Assembly: GCA_041740975.1 (NCBI GenBank)
Contig: JBGSKV010000092.1
Coordinates: 1 to 50,488 of the forward strand
Length of the DNA: 50,488 nt
Reading direction: 5' to 3'
DNA from: JBGSKV01 sp041740975
GTDB lineage: Bacteria; Bdellovibrionota_B; Oligoflexia; Oligoflexales; JALZUQ01
Part shown: positions 34,410-42,825 of the stretch, piece by piece
Numbering within the stretch: position 1 is the stretch's first letter
How the letters are laid out: each line of letters begins with the position of its first letter
Program-made: the position numbers and the translations under genes
The notes under the pieces: generated by a model
Database searches by the model: none
The model's input: only the letters and a program-made list of their open reading frames with translations
What the model was told of the DNA's origin: nothing

Positions 34410-35885
34410 ATGCATTCTAGTTTGAAAACGACTTTTTTCGACTTACTACCTTCCGTTCATTTTGCCTCGATGCGCTGGGAACATCATGATTGGCAAGAAC
34501 TCTCAATCCGCACCAATGAACTACTGCCCGTTCGCAGTCGGCAGGACTCGGGCGTTATGATCACGATATTTGACAAAGGTGGCATGGGGTACGGGTCGAC
34601 CTCTGACTTAAGTGAAAAGGGTATCAAGAATGCTATTGATCAAGCCTATCGTTGGGCAAGCTTGAGCCGCGACAAGTTTATTTTTGACTCGACTCAACTC
34701 AAAATGCCCAAAGAAATCTCAACGTACCAATCGAACGTCAAACAGGCTTGGCGCTCTGTCGATCTCAAAACGAAATTAGATTATTTGCGCAGTGTTTATG
34801 ATGGCGTGACTGACCCAGATGTCGTTGATTGCCAAGCGAGCCTTTGGCATCATCGACTTCAAAAGACTGTCATCGCGACAAATCAATCCGAACAAATTTC
34901 GGATTATGAACTCATGCTCCCGCAGCTTTCCGTTACGGTTGCGAAAGGTTCTGAGTCGCAAACCCGAACATTTGGTGGCCACGCCTACACCCAACAAGGT
35001 GGATTTGAGAGGTTTGCCGAACTTGGATTTACGCCGGATATGGCGCAAACGGTGGCGGATGAAGCGCGCGAACTATTGGCGGCGCCCAACTGTCCAGAAG
35101 AATCTATGGACGTACTCGTCGCGCCCGATCAGATGGTCTTACAAATTCATGAATCGATAGGTCACCCTCTGGAGTTGGACCGGATTTTGGGAGATGAGCG
35201 CAATTTTGCCGGAACAAGCTTTGTGAGCTTGGATATGTTTGGCAAATTTCAGTACGGATCACATTTATTGAATATCACATACGATCCAACCATCGACACG
35301 CAAGTTGCGAGTTACCCGGTGGATGATGATGGCTTGCGGGCCCAAAAAACTCACGTTATTAAAGATGGATTATTGGTTCGGCCACTTGGTGGTGGTATTT
35401 CTCAACAGAGAGCTGGTGGCATTTCCGGGGTTGCGAATTCACGCTCGACGCATTGGAACCGACCGCCGATTGATCGCATGGCGAACCTTAATTTGGAACC
35501 GGGTGATGCGTCGCTTGATCAACTCATTGGGCAAGTGGACCGCGGAATATACGTGAAAACAAATTGTTCTTGGTCCATTGATGATTCGCGTAATAAGTTT
35601 CAGTTTGGCTGCGAATGGGCGCGTTTAATCGAAAATGGCGAGCTGACAAACGTTGTGAAGAACCCAGGTTATCGCGGCATTTCCGCATCGTTTTGGCGAA
35701 GCTTGAAGGCGGTCGGTGATCGTTCTACGTTTGAAATCATGGGAACCCCAAACTGCGGTAAAGGTGAGCCCAACCAAGCGATTCATGTCGGACATGCATC
35801 ACCAGCGTGTTTGTTTGCGGACGTACAAGTTTTTGGTGGGGGGAGTTTAGGTCGTGCGAGACTATTTTTATACGTTAGCAGATAA
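34410..35885 (+). CDS. tldD: Metalloprotease TldD
   Basis: The start is ATG 34410, with AAGGA seven bases upstream; the ATG six bases earlier would sit on the ribosome binding site. The 491-residue protein contains the catalytic HExxxH (HESIGH, His247 to His252), GHPLELDRILGDERNFAGT, ASYPVDDDGLRAQKTHVIKDG, and the C-terminal CSWSIDDSRNKFQFGCEWA with GYRGISASFWRSLKAVGD. TldD pairs with TldE/PmbA as a heterodimeric Zn protease that trims unfolded peptides and matures some RiPP precursors. The 3' end overlaps tldE by 32 bases, supporting coupled translation. Confidence 0.94.
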   Translation: MHSSLKTTFFDLLPSVHFASMRWEHHDWQELSIRTNELLPVRSRQDSGVMITIFDKGGMGYGSTSDLSEKGIKNAIDQAYRWASLSRDKFIFDSTQLKMPKEISTYQSNVKQAWRSVDLKTKLDYLRSVYDGVTDPDVVDCQASLWHHRLQKTVIATNQSEQISDYELMLPQLSVTVAKGSESQTRTFGGHAYTQQGGFERFAELGFTPDMAQTVADEARELLAAPNCPEESMDVLVAPDQMVLQIHESIGHPLELDRILGDERNFAGTSFVSLDMFGKFQYGSHLLNITYDPTIDTQVASYPVDDDGLRAQKTHVIKDGLLVRPLGGGISQQRAGGISGVANSRSTHWNRPPIDRMANLNLEPGDASLDQLIGQVDRGIYVKTNCSWSIDDSRNKFQFGCEWARLIENGELTNVVKNPGYRGISASFWRSLKAVGDRSTFEIMGTPNCGKGEPNQAIHVGHASPACLFADVQVFGGGSLGRARLFLYVSR

Positions 35886-37170
35886 GTTTTTTGCGACAAA
35901 ATCTTCGGAAGTTCTTTTGTTGAATTTTGATGGTGAGCAGTCGGATTTTTGTCGACTCACGAAGGCGAAAATTCGGCAGTCGGGTCACGTCAACCAAAGC
36001 TACTGCTCCTTGAAACTGATAGACAACGGGCGCCAAGTTTCACGAACCATGACGTGCTCAGGTGATCTAGCCGCAGATTTGGCAATGCTGAAAACCTCAG
36101 TCCAAGACATGCGATCTGAAATTTCATTGTTGCCGATCGACACTTATTTGATTTTTTCAGAAAGCAAAGCGAGGTCCGAACAGTTGGCTGAGAATCGACT
36201 ACCACGATGTCAGGATGTCATCAGTCAATGCCTGGAGCGCGTCGCAGATTTGGATTTTGTGGGCATATATGCTCAGGGGGCGATATATAAAGGTTTTGCC
36301 AGTTCATTTGGTCAAAGAAACTGGTACCAATCCTTTACTTTCAATTTTGATTGGAGTGTCTACCTTCGTAGCGATAAAGCGGTAAAGCAATATTACGCGG
36401 GTACAGAATGGGTCCAAGAGACCTTCGATAGTAAAATCAAAGAAGCTCGGGACTTGTTACCCTTGCTGGCCGGAAATGCGCGCAGTTTGAAACCCGGGAA
36501 GTACCGAGCGTTTTTATCGCCGATGGGCACGCAAGAAATCGTGGACTTGTGGAACTGGGGCGGATTCTCAAAAAAAGCCCAGGCAACCCGAACAGCGCCT
36601 TTTGCAAAATTTTATCTAGGTGAGTCAACCTTATCACCCCATTTTTCACTGGCCGAAAATAGTTTCGGAAGTCTTAGCCCCGGTTTCAATAGCGATGGAT
36701 TCCTGCTGCCGGACAATGTCAGCTTGGTAGAAAATGGGGAATTCAAAAATAGTTTGGTGTCACCACGATCTGCGCAAGAGTTCGGTTTGCAATTGAATGC
36801 GCAAGACTCCGAACGCATCGTTGGATTTACGGTCGATGGTGGACACTTAGAAGACCAAGATATTTTGAAAACATTGGATACTGGGCTTTTGATTAATAAC
36901 CTTTGGTATCTTAATTATTCGGATCGAATGGCTGGTCGAGTAACAGGGATGACCCGATTTGCCTGTTTCTGGGTAGAGAAAGGCGAGATCATCGCACCTC
37001 TGAACGTCATGCGATTTGACGATAGCTTTTCTCATATGCTCGGTAGTGGTCTGGAAGCGGTGACTAGAAAACAGGAGTCCATTCTCGACTCATCTAGCTA
37101 CGGCTCGCGCTCGATCATAAATTATCGCCTACCAGGGTTGTTGATTAATGATTTTCAACTTGTCCTATAA
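35854..37170 (+). CDS. TldE/PmbA-type partner protein of TldD
   Basis: A 438-residue member of the PmbA/TldE family. The GTG start at 35854 has GGGGAG about nine bases upstream and overlaps tldD by 32 bases. Family-like features are GKYRAFLSPMGTQEIVDLWNW near the centre, DGFLLPDNVSLVENGEFKN, GLLINNLWYLNYSDRMAGRV (TldE-like), and a C-terminal GSRSIINYRLPGLLINDF. The HExxxH is absent, as expected for the non-catalytic partner. N-terminal sequence is divergent, so the assignment rests on the C-terminal half and the neighbour. Confidence 0.85.
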   Translation: MRDYFYTLADKFFATKSSEVLLLNFDGEQSDFCRLTKAKIRQSGHVNQSYCSLKLIDNGRQVSRTMTCSGDLAADLAMLKTSVQDMRSEISLLPIDTYLIFSESKARSEQLAENRLPRCQDVISQCLERVADLDFVGIYAQGAIYKGFASSFGQRNWYQSFTFNFDWSVYLRSDKAVKQYYAGTEWVQETFDSKIKEARDLLPLLAGNARSLKPGKYRAFLSPMGTQEIVDLWNWGGFSKKAQATRTAPFAKFYLGESTLSPHFSLAENSFGSLSPGFNSDGFLLPDNVSLVENGEFKNSLVSPRSAQEFGLQLNAQDSERIVGFTVDGGHLEDQDILKTLDTGLLINNLWYLNYSDRMAGRVTGMTRFACFWVEKGEIIAPLNVMRFDDSFSHMLGSGLEAVTRKQESILDSSSYGSRSIINYRLPGLLINDFQLVL

Positions 37171-37183
37171 TTAAGGAGTTAGA

Positions 37184-37765
37184 ATGAGCTGGTGGTATCT
37201 TCTATTAGGCGCTCTGCCTTTGATTGTGTACGCTTTGATTGAATGGAAGTGGGGGCTAAAGGCGGGTGTCCTCGCGGCCATTTTTATTGGCATCTTAGAA
37301 TTCATTCTGACTTATTTTTTGCTTGGCATATTTGATCCGACTATCATGTTTGCTCTCGTTTTATTATCGCTCTTGGGTAGCATTAGTATTGTTTCCAAAA
37401 AACCCATTTTTTTTCTTTTACAGCCAGCTTTCTTGGGATTCGGATTTGCCGTCATATTATTTTATTTTCAATATTGGGACACGCCTCTTATGATCAAATA
37501 TCTGGATCGCATGCAGCATGTGCCAGAGCTCGCGGATCATATGAAGTTACTTGCGACCCCCGAAATGCGGATGGTTTTGACGAAAGTTTGCAATGACCTC
37601 ATTTATGTTTGCCTCATTCATGCCATCCTCATGGTCATCGTGGCGTTTAAGTGTAATAGAGTCGTGTGGTTAGTGGCGCGTGTACCGGGATTCTGGTTTC
37701 TGGTTATCGGATCTATGTTGCTGCGCTTCTACGTTAGCCGTGATAGCTTGGCGCCCATACAGTAA
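37184..37765 (+). CDS. Inner membrane protein, IspZ/YciB-like
   Basis: A 193-residue protein with five or six hydrophobic segments (WWYLLLGALPLIVYALI, GVLAAIFIGILEFILTYFLL, IMFALVLLSLLGSISIV, FFLLQPAFLGFGFAVILFYF, VCLIHAILMVIVAF). The topology and spacing of the K-W-x-G-L-K-A-G loop and the KKPIFFLLQPA motif resemble the septation-protein-A/YciB family, but identity cannot be checked here. AGGAG lies six bases before the ATG. It follows tldE by 13 bases and precedes an RluD-type gene by 18, so it is likely in one operon. Confidence 0.5.
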   Translation: MSWWYLLLGALPLIVYALIEWKWGLKAGVLAAIFIGILEFILTYFLLGIFDPTIMFALVLLSLLGSISIVSKKPIFFLLQPAFLGFGFAVILFYFQYWDTPLMIKYLDRMQHVPELADHMKLLATPEMRMVLTKVCNDLIYVCLIHAILMVIVAFKCNRVVWLVARVPGFWFLVIGSMLLRFYVSRDSLAPIQ

Positions 37766-37783
37766 CCGCCGCGAAGCTTAAAT

Positions 37784-38770
37784 ATGCAATATATCATTGA
37801 ATCCGAACACGAAGGCCAAAGGCTGGATGTCTTCTTGGCCGCACGTATTCCCGACGTGAGTCGAACCAAATTGCAAAAATTTATCGAAAATGGTGTCGTC
37901 ACCTTAAATGGCGGTATCGTCAAAGCTAAATATTGTTTGGAGTTTGGTGATGTCGTTTCTGTGGTAGGCAGCCTTAAGTCGGCTACGCCTTCTCTGCTTG
38001 AGCCGATAGATATGCCACTTGATATCGTTTTTGAAGACGATGATCTCGTCGTTTTGAATAAGCCGAGAGGACTCGTCGTTCATCCTGGAGCCGGTGCCAC
38101 TGGTCCAACCCTGGTGCAAGGTCTTTTGGCGCATTGTCAAAGTTTAATGGGACTGCGGAGTCTTAGTGAAGAAGGCATGCGTCCCGGAATTGTTCACCGT
38201 CTCGACAAAGACACGACAGGACTCATGGTTTGCGCAAAGAACGAATGGACGCACACGAAGCTATCCGAGCAGTTTAAAGCCAAAACGAATCGACGTGAAT
38301 ATTATGCTTTGACGTTGGGCGTGCCCGAACGCAAGAAGTTTTCCGTTCAAAGTTATCTTGGACGCCATCCTACACAAAGAACGAAGTTTGTATCCATCAG
38401 CGAACCTCCGCATTCGGCGAAGGGTTATCGATTTGCTGCTTCGGATTTTGAAGTCGACAGCATCTTCGGCCACAGATTGTGTCTGATGAAAGCTCGGCTG
38501 CAAACAGGGCGGACGCATCAAATCCGGGTGCATCTCGCCAGTATTTCGCATCCTGTTGTCGGCGACAAGTTGTACGGTGGCCAGATTAAGCTACCAGTAA
38601 GCTTTAGTTCGGATGTGCGTACAATTTTGGAAGGCCAGCAGTTTCAGCTTTTGCATGCTTACTTACTGGGCTTTGATCACCCTCGCACCGGCGCCTACTG
38701 TGAATATGAATCGAAATTTCCCGAGGACTTTCAAAGAGTTTTGAATGTCTTAGAGCCTTATAAGATTTAA
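37784..38770 (+). CDS. rluD: Pseudouridine synthase, RluA/RluD family
   Basis: A 328-residue RNA modification enzyme. An N-terminal S4 RNA-binding domain (residues about 1-70; GQRLDVFLAARIPDVSRTKL, FIENGVVTLNG) is followed by the catalytic domain with NKPRGLVVHPGAG and the catalytic Asp141 in GIVHRLDKDTTGLMVCAKN. The TGRTHQIRVHLASISHPVVG motif and GDKLYGG are standard. An S4-containing RluA paralogue of this length usually is RluD, which makes pseudouridines 1911/1915/1917 in 23S rRNA helix 69, but RluC-type targets are possible. Together with era and rsmI it is the third ribosome-maturation gene in the window. Confidence 0.85.
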   Translation: MQYIIESEHEGQRLDVFLAARIPDVSRTKLQKFIENGVVTLNGGIVKAKYCLEFGDVVSVVGSLKSATPSLLEPIDMPLDIVFEDDDLVVLNKPRGLVVHPGAGATGPTLVQGLLAHCQSLMGLRSLSEEGMRPGIVHRLDKDTTGLMVCAKNEWTHTKLSEQFKAKTNRREYYALTLGVPERKKFSVQSYLGRHPTQRTKFVSISEPPHSAKGYRFAASDFEVDSIFGHRLCLMKARLQTGRTHQIRVHLASISHPVVGDKLYGGQIKLPVSFSSDVRTILEGQQFQLLHAYLLGFDHPRTGAYCEYESKFPEDFQRVLNVLEPYKI

Positions 38771-38815
38771 GTCTGTTATAGTTCCATTATTCTTCCCTGA
38801 TGATAAGGAGACGAC

Positions 38816-39787
38816 ATGAAGTTGTTGCTCGCTATTTTTATCTGCAGTTATGTCACAGCTCTTCGCGCAGGTCCTATATATCAGTGGCGGGGACAAAGTG
38901 TTTCCGAAAGTCAGTTAACACCTGCGGCGCAGCAGAAAATTTATGAAATCGATAAGAAGCATTACGATGAAAAAAAAGCGTTGATAGATGACAATTTGTT
39001 TCGTGATCACCTCAAAAAATTGAGTGATGAGCAGAAAGTTACGGTTGAAGACGTTGAGGAGGGGTTGCTAAAAACAAACCCAGTTTCGGAGAAAGAGCTT
39101 CGGGATTTTTATAATGCGAATCAGTCCGTGATTCCGTACTCATTTGAAACCATTCAATTTGAACTCAAAACTAAGCTTGCTCAAGAAAAACGAACAGAAA
39201 AAAAACAAAGTATTGTCTCTGAAATCAAGAAAAAGAATAAATTCGCATGGGAAATAGCCGCACCAGTGCCGCCGCGATTTCAGATTCCCCTGGCTAATGA
39301 CCGACCATTTATGGGCAATGCGAACTCAAGCGTGGTGCTGATTGAATTTGGTGACTATAAATGTCCTTATTGCGCGAAAGCTCACGGACTTATTGAAAAA
39401 GTCATGTCCCAAATGAAAAGCAAGGTGAAGTTTGTCTATTTGGATTTTCCATCGGAGAGAAGTGATTTGTCCTTCCACCTCGCTAAAGGCGGTCATTGCG
39501 CGCATCAGGAGGGGAAGTTTTGGCAGTATCATCAACAAATCTTCAAAGACCAAACAAAAGCTTCATTTGATTTTCCACTTCGGTTCGCTAAGGACCATAA
39601 GTTAGATATGAAAAAATATGAGCAATGCCTGAATGCAGAAGAAACCAAAATGCACGTCATCAATACGCGCGAACAAGGTAAAGCTTTGGGAGTAGACATG
39701 ACGCCAGGACTTTTTCTCAATGGCACGAAAATAAGTCTAGACGATGGCTCGGATGGGCTTATTCGAGAGATGAAAAAGTTGCTTTAG
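38816..39787 (+). CDS. DsbA-like periplasmic thioredoxin with SurA-like N-terminal segment
   Basis: A 323-residue exported protein (signal peptide LLAIFICSYVTALRAG). Residues about 20-145 are helical and charged with KALIDDNLFRDHLKKLSDEQ and SEKELRDFYNANQSVIPYS, reminiscent of the SurA/PrsA N-terminal region. The DsbA-fold thioredoxin domain spans about 165-320: VVLIEFGDYKCPYCAKAHG with the redox CPYC pair (Cys183/Cys186), VYLDFPSERSDLSFHLA, and cis-Pro loop GVDMTPGLFLNG. It may oxidise or isomerise disulfides in exported proteins, which fits the many Cys-rich proteins here. GGAG precedes the ATG. It is convergent with the cysteine/cystathionine synthase, overlapping by four bases. Confidence 0.85.
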   Translation: MKLLLAIFICSYVTALRAGPIYQWRGQSVSESQLTPAAQQKIYEIDKKHYDEKKALIDDNLFRDHLKKLSDEQKVTVEDVEEGLLKTNPVSEKELRDFYNANQSVIPYSFETIQFELKTKLAQEKRTEKKQSIVSEIKKKNKFAWEIAAPVPPRFQIPLANDRPFMGNANSSVVLIEFGDYKCPYCAKAHGLIEKVMSQMKSKVKFVYLDFPSERSDLSFHLAKGGHCAHQEGKFWQYHQQIFKDQTKASFDFPLRFAKDHKLDMKKYEQCLNAEETKMHVINTREQGKALGVDMTPGLFLNGTKISLDDGSDGLIREMKKLL

Positions 39788-40743
39788 TTGTTTTCAGTGT
39801 AGTGATGATCTTCCATCCACTGATCATCAACAAATTTCGTCATATAATTGCGGATGCCATCCGCTAAAATCACCACACAGTTTTGCCCTGGGCCGAGAGT
39901 TTTGGCCGCTTCCCATACACCGCATAGGGCAGAACCGCTGGATCCGCCGCAAAGAATTCCCTCTTCTCTAATCATGCGTCTAGCTGCGCGAAAGGAAGCT
40001 TTGTCTTCAGTCTTGATCCATTTATCGACAAGTTTTCGATCCAAAACGTCAGGTACAAAATCGTAGCCGATTCCTTCCACGACATAGCTAGCCACATCGC
40101 TACCTCCACCCAATATCGAGCCGATGGGATCGACGCCGATAATCTGAGCTTTGGGATTCACTTCTTTTATCCGTTTTGCGACACCAGAGATAGTACCTCC
40201 AGTACCCGCTCCCATCACCACCATGTCGACTTGGTTGTCGAGGTCATCAAGAATTTCTTGTGCGGTAAATTGGTAGTGTGCGTTGGGATTGGCTATGTTT
40301 GCGTACTGATCCAAAATATGTGAGTTCGGAATTTCTTTTTGTAGTTTCTTGGCGACGCTGATGTGGCTTGCCGGATCATCCCAGGCTGCTTCGGTGGGAG
40401 TTCTAATGATTTTCGCTCCTAGCACCTTGAGAGCGGCTTGTTTTTCGTGACTCATTTTTTCTGGCAAAGTGATGATCACCTTGTAACCGCGGACAGCTCC
40501 TGCCAAGGCAATGCCAATCCCAGTGTTTCCGCTTGTCGGTTCAATCAAAGTGTCGCCTGGCTTGATGCGGCCTTCTTTCTCTGCTGCGATCACCATGCTG
40601 TAACCAATGCGATCCTTAATCGAACCGCCCGGGTTGAAGAATTCGCATTTTGCATACACATTGCAGCGCAGCTGTGAGGTGACACAATTGAGTTTGACGA
40701 GGGGGGTTTTGCCAATAGTTTCAAGGATGTTCTGATAGATCAT
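39784..40743 (-). CDS. Cysteine synthase / cystathionine beta-synthase-like PLP enzyme
   Basis: The start at ATG 40743 has GGAG six bases upstream; an extension to 40776 lacks a site. The 319-residue enzyme has the PLP lysine in FFNPGGSIKDRIG (Lys43), the substrate loop EPTSGNTGIGIA, the phosphate loop GAGTGGTISGVAKRIKE and CGGSSGSALCGVWEA. The ending LADGIRNYMTKFVDDQWM is typical of cystathionine beta-synthase catalytic cores, but there is no C-terminal CBS-domain pair. It could make cysteine from O-acetylserine plus sulfide, or cystathionine from serine plus homocysteine; the tail motif favours the latter. It is convergent with the DsbA-like gene and divergent from the zinc-ribbon gene. Confidence 0.85.
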   Translation of the reverse strand: MIYQNILETIGKTPLVKLNCVTSQLRCNVYAKCEFFNPGGSIKDRIGYSMVIAAEKEGRIKPGDTLIEPTSGNTGIGIALAGAVRGYKVIITLPEKMSHEKQAALKVLGAKIIRTPTEAAWDDPASHISVAKKLQKEIPNSHILDQYANIANPNAHYQFTAQEILDDLDNQVDMVVMGAGTGGTISGVAKRIKEVNPKAQIIGVDPIGSILGGGSDVASYVVEGIGYDFVPDVLDRKLVDKWIKTEDKASFRAARRMIREEGILCGGSSGSALCGVWEAAKTLGPGQNCVVILADGIRNYMTKFVDDQWMEDHHYTENN

Positions 40744-40865
40744 GACGTCTCCGGCCGGATCAAATTTTTTGGTCAAACTAGGCTGTCACAATAATTCCTC
40801 CTTGGCAACGCAACTCTCAATGAGTATGGAAAGAGGGTGGGTGAACACCCTAGGAGAATTGCTTA

Positions 40866-41261
40866 GTGGCTGAGCATCATATTCAATGTTTCCGATGCGC
40901 TCTTGAGTGGACGTTCGAACCACCACTTGGTCGAGCGAGCGAGTGTCCGTCTTGCAGTGCTGACGCTCGCGCCTGCCGTAATTGCCAATTTTTTGACAGA
41001 CATGCCCATAAACAATGCCGAGAGACGCAGGCGGACCTAGTACAGGATAAAGATCGTTCAAATTTCTGTGGATACTTCTCGGCTGCGGCCCAGTCTCGTT
41101 ATAGAGAGAAAACCGAAAGAGATGAGTCTCGTTCGGCTTTGGAAAAATTATTTGGTACCCCTCCCGTAGACCAAAATAGCGATAGTCCTAAAACATCTTC
41201 ACTTGATGAGCTATTTGGGGACTTTTTGCAAAAAGCCAAACCCAAAGACCCTAATGCCTAG
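40866..41261 (+). CDS. Zinc-ribbon-like small protein, 131 aa
   Basis: GTG start with AGGAG about nine bases before. Two Cys-rich units are visible: C8-x2-C11 with C27-x2-C30 (QCFRCALEW, ECPSCSADA), and C37-x2-C40, C51, C68 in CRNCQFFDRHAHKQCRETQA and DRSNFCGYF. The second half is charged and ends with LEKLFGTPP and LDELFGDFLQKAKP, two similar short amphipathic segments. It resembles short conserved proteins with paired zinc ribbons of unknown function in delta-proteobacteria. Cytosolic. Divergent from the PLP enzyme gene, and followed by 180 bases before pilN. Confidence 0.75.
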   Translation: MAEHHIQCFRCALEWTFEPPLGRASECPSCSADARACRNCQFFDRHAHKQCRETQADLVQDKDRSNFCGYFSAAAQSRYREKTERDESRSALEKLFGTPPVDQNSDSPKTSSLDELFGDFLQKAKPKDPNA

Positions 41262-41282
41262 CCCCTAGAGATCGTGTGAATG

Positions 41283-41312
41283 TTGACACCGTGTCAAACA
41301 AAATGAAACAAT
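41283..41312 (+). promoter_or_regulatory. Palindrome and possible promoter upstream of the pil operon
   Basis: TTGACAC-C-GTGTCAA (41283-41297) is a perfect 7-bp palindrome that also contains a consensus -35 (TTGACA). AACAAT (41307-41312) lies 18 bases downstream as a weak -10. An operator overlapping a -35 is plausible for control of pilNOPQ, whose start is 130 bases downstream. Weak. Confidence 0.35.
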
Positions 41313-41441
41313 ATCAATAACTGATAACACACCCATCTTGATTCTGTTCTGCGCTTCAACGTGCATGAACCAAACGAAATTGAAATAAAACCTGCTCTTA
41401 ATCTTGTGTCTTAAGTTGCACGTCAGCGAGGACTAATAACT

Positions 41442-42134
41442 TTGATAAAAATTAACCTGACGCCCGAACTCGAATTAGAATCAACGTACTGGTATCTCCC
41501 GTCCGTAGCGATCATTCTCGTTGTTGCCGCCTGCGGCTTTTTCTACGCGGAGTATGTTGTTTCCGATATGCGCGCGCAGCAGATAACCATGGATAACGAC
41601 TCTAGGGAATTCGTCGAAAAACTTGCCAAAATCCAATCGGACGTCAGTCGCTTTGCAGCAATCGACGAATCAGTGAAATCAAGAAAACAAAAGTTGAAAA
41701 TCTTACAGGATATTACTGGAAAAAAATTAGAGAGATTCAAACCAGTCCTTATCATGGATGTCTTGCAAGTGATCAAGCCTGCGGGAGTGTGGTTTCGTTC
41801 ACTTGAAATCACGAATCGCGGGGCTGATGTTTCTATCGATGGAGGTAGTTTCGACAACATTATACTTGCAGAGTTTCTTACAAATATTAAGGTGACGGCA
41901 AGCCAAAAGATCAGTATCTCCGACATTCGTACTCAAATATATTTTGCTGATATGGACTTTAGATTCTCCCGTCAAGCCACTGGCGACGATTTATTCAGAG
42001 ATATAGGTTCGCATTATCGGTTCCAGTTAACTTTTAAAATCAAAAATCTTTCGGAAAAAGCGCCGACAAATCCGGCGGATCCCAAAAAAATTACGATGAA
42101 CTTACTTGATGAACTTGGTGAAGTAAGTCTTTAA
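41442..42134 (+). CDS. pilN: Type IV pilus assembly protein PilN
   Basis: A TTG start (41442) with GAGGA ten bases upstream gives MIKINLTPELELE, close to the usual PilN N-terminus. A single membrane helix (about 19-40, VAIILVVAACGFFYAEYVV) precedes a periplasmic domain with the coiled segment SDVSRFAAIDESVKSRKQ and the ferredoxin-like VLQVIKPAGVWFRSLEITNRG. In the pilus alignment complex, PilN binds PilM in the cytoplasm and dimerises with PilO. The 230-residue length is within family range. PilM, usually encoded just before, is not in this window; the gene upstream is unrelated. First gene of pilNOPQ. Confidence 0.85.
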   Translation: MIKINLTPELELESTYWYLPSVAIILVVAACGFFYAEYVVSDMRAQQITMDNDSREFVEKLAKIQSDVSRFAAIDESVKSRKQKLKILQDITGKKLERFKPVLIMDVLQVIKPAGVWFRSLEITNRGADVSIDGGSFDNIILAEFLTNIKVTASQKISISDIRTQIYFADMDFRFSRQATGDDLFRDIGSHYRFQLTFKIKNLSEKAPTNPADPKKITMNLLDELGEVSL

Positions 42135-42145
42135 AGGGCGCGAGA

Positions 42146-42808
42146 ATGGATGCGATAAAAAATTTACTTGAGAAGTATCGGTACGCGGATAAAAAGTATC
42201 AGGTCATCATTCCGCTTATACTCGGATTGGCTCTGGCTTATTATTTTTATGACAGTACCGTTCCTACTCAAATCGAAGTCTTAGATATCAGTCAGAAAGC
42301 TATGGAAAAGGCCAAGGCGGATTTCGGTGAAGCCTCAAAGAAAAAAAATCAGATTGCAAAACTAGAGGCTGATCTTGAAACAGCAGAGTCACTACTTAGA
42401 GATTTGACCAAACGCCTCCCCAATGAAGTTGATATTGACCTGGTCCTCGATAACGTCGCTAAGCTGGCTATAAAAACGGAAATTAACATTGCCGCGGTTG
42501 AGCCTCAGGGTGCCCCGCCGGCAGCGGCACCGAATCCAGCGGCAAAAGGTGAGCAAACTAAGTCGTTTATCGAAAACATTGTCAGAATGGGAATTTCGGG
42601 TCGATTTAAAGATACGGTGAGGTTTTTTGATGAACTCCTTCATCTTGAGAAAGTCGTGAATATCAACAACATCCGCATGCAGTCGACAGTGCGAGGGGGC
42701 GATGAAGACAATCCAGATGAAGATAATAATGCTGCATTGCGAAGAATTCGTGACAATACAGTCATCAATACAACTTTCGAAATTATTACATACCGAAGCG
42801 CAACGTGA
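42146..42808 (+). CDS. pilO: Type IV pilus assembly protein PilO
   Basis: A 220-residue bitopic protein, 11 bases after pilN. One membrane helix (IIPLILGLALAYYFYDS, about 22-38) is followed by a coiled coil (KAKADFGEASKKKNQIAKLE, about 60-95) and a ferredoxin-like periplasmic domain with KTEINIAAVEPQGAPPAAAP and GISGRFKDTVRFFDELLHLE. The latter, with KVVNINNIRM, is the usual PilO signature. It partners PilN and PilP in the inner-membrane platform. The Pro/Ala-rich linker in the middle and the acidic insert (GGDEDNPDEDNN) are lineage-specific. Confidence 0.87.
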   Translation: MDAIKNLLEKYRYADKKYQVIIPLILGLALAYYFYDSTVPTQIEVLDISQKAMEKAKADFGEASKKKNQIAKLEADLETAESLLRDLTKRLPNEVDIDLVLDNVAKLAIKTEINIAAVEPQGAPPAAAPNPAAKGEQTKSFIENIVRMGISGRFKDTVRFFDELLHLEKVVNINNIRMQSTVRGGDEDNPDEDNNAALRRIRDNTVINTTFEIITYRSAT

Positions 42809-42825
42809 AATGACGGGATGACGGC

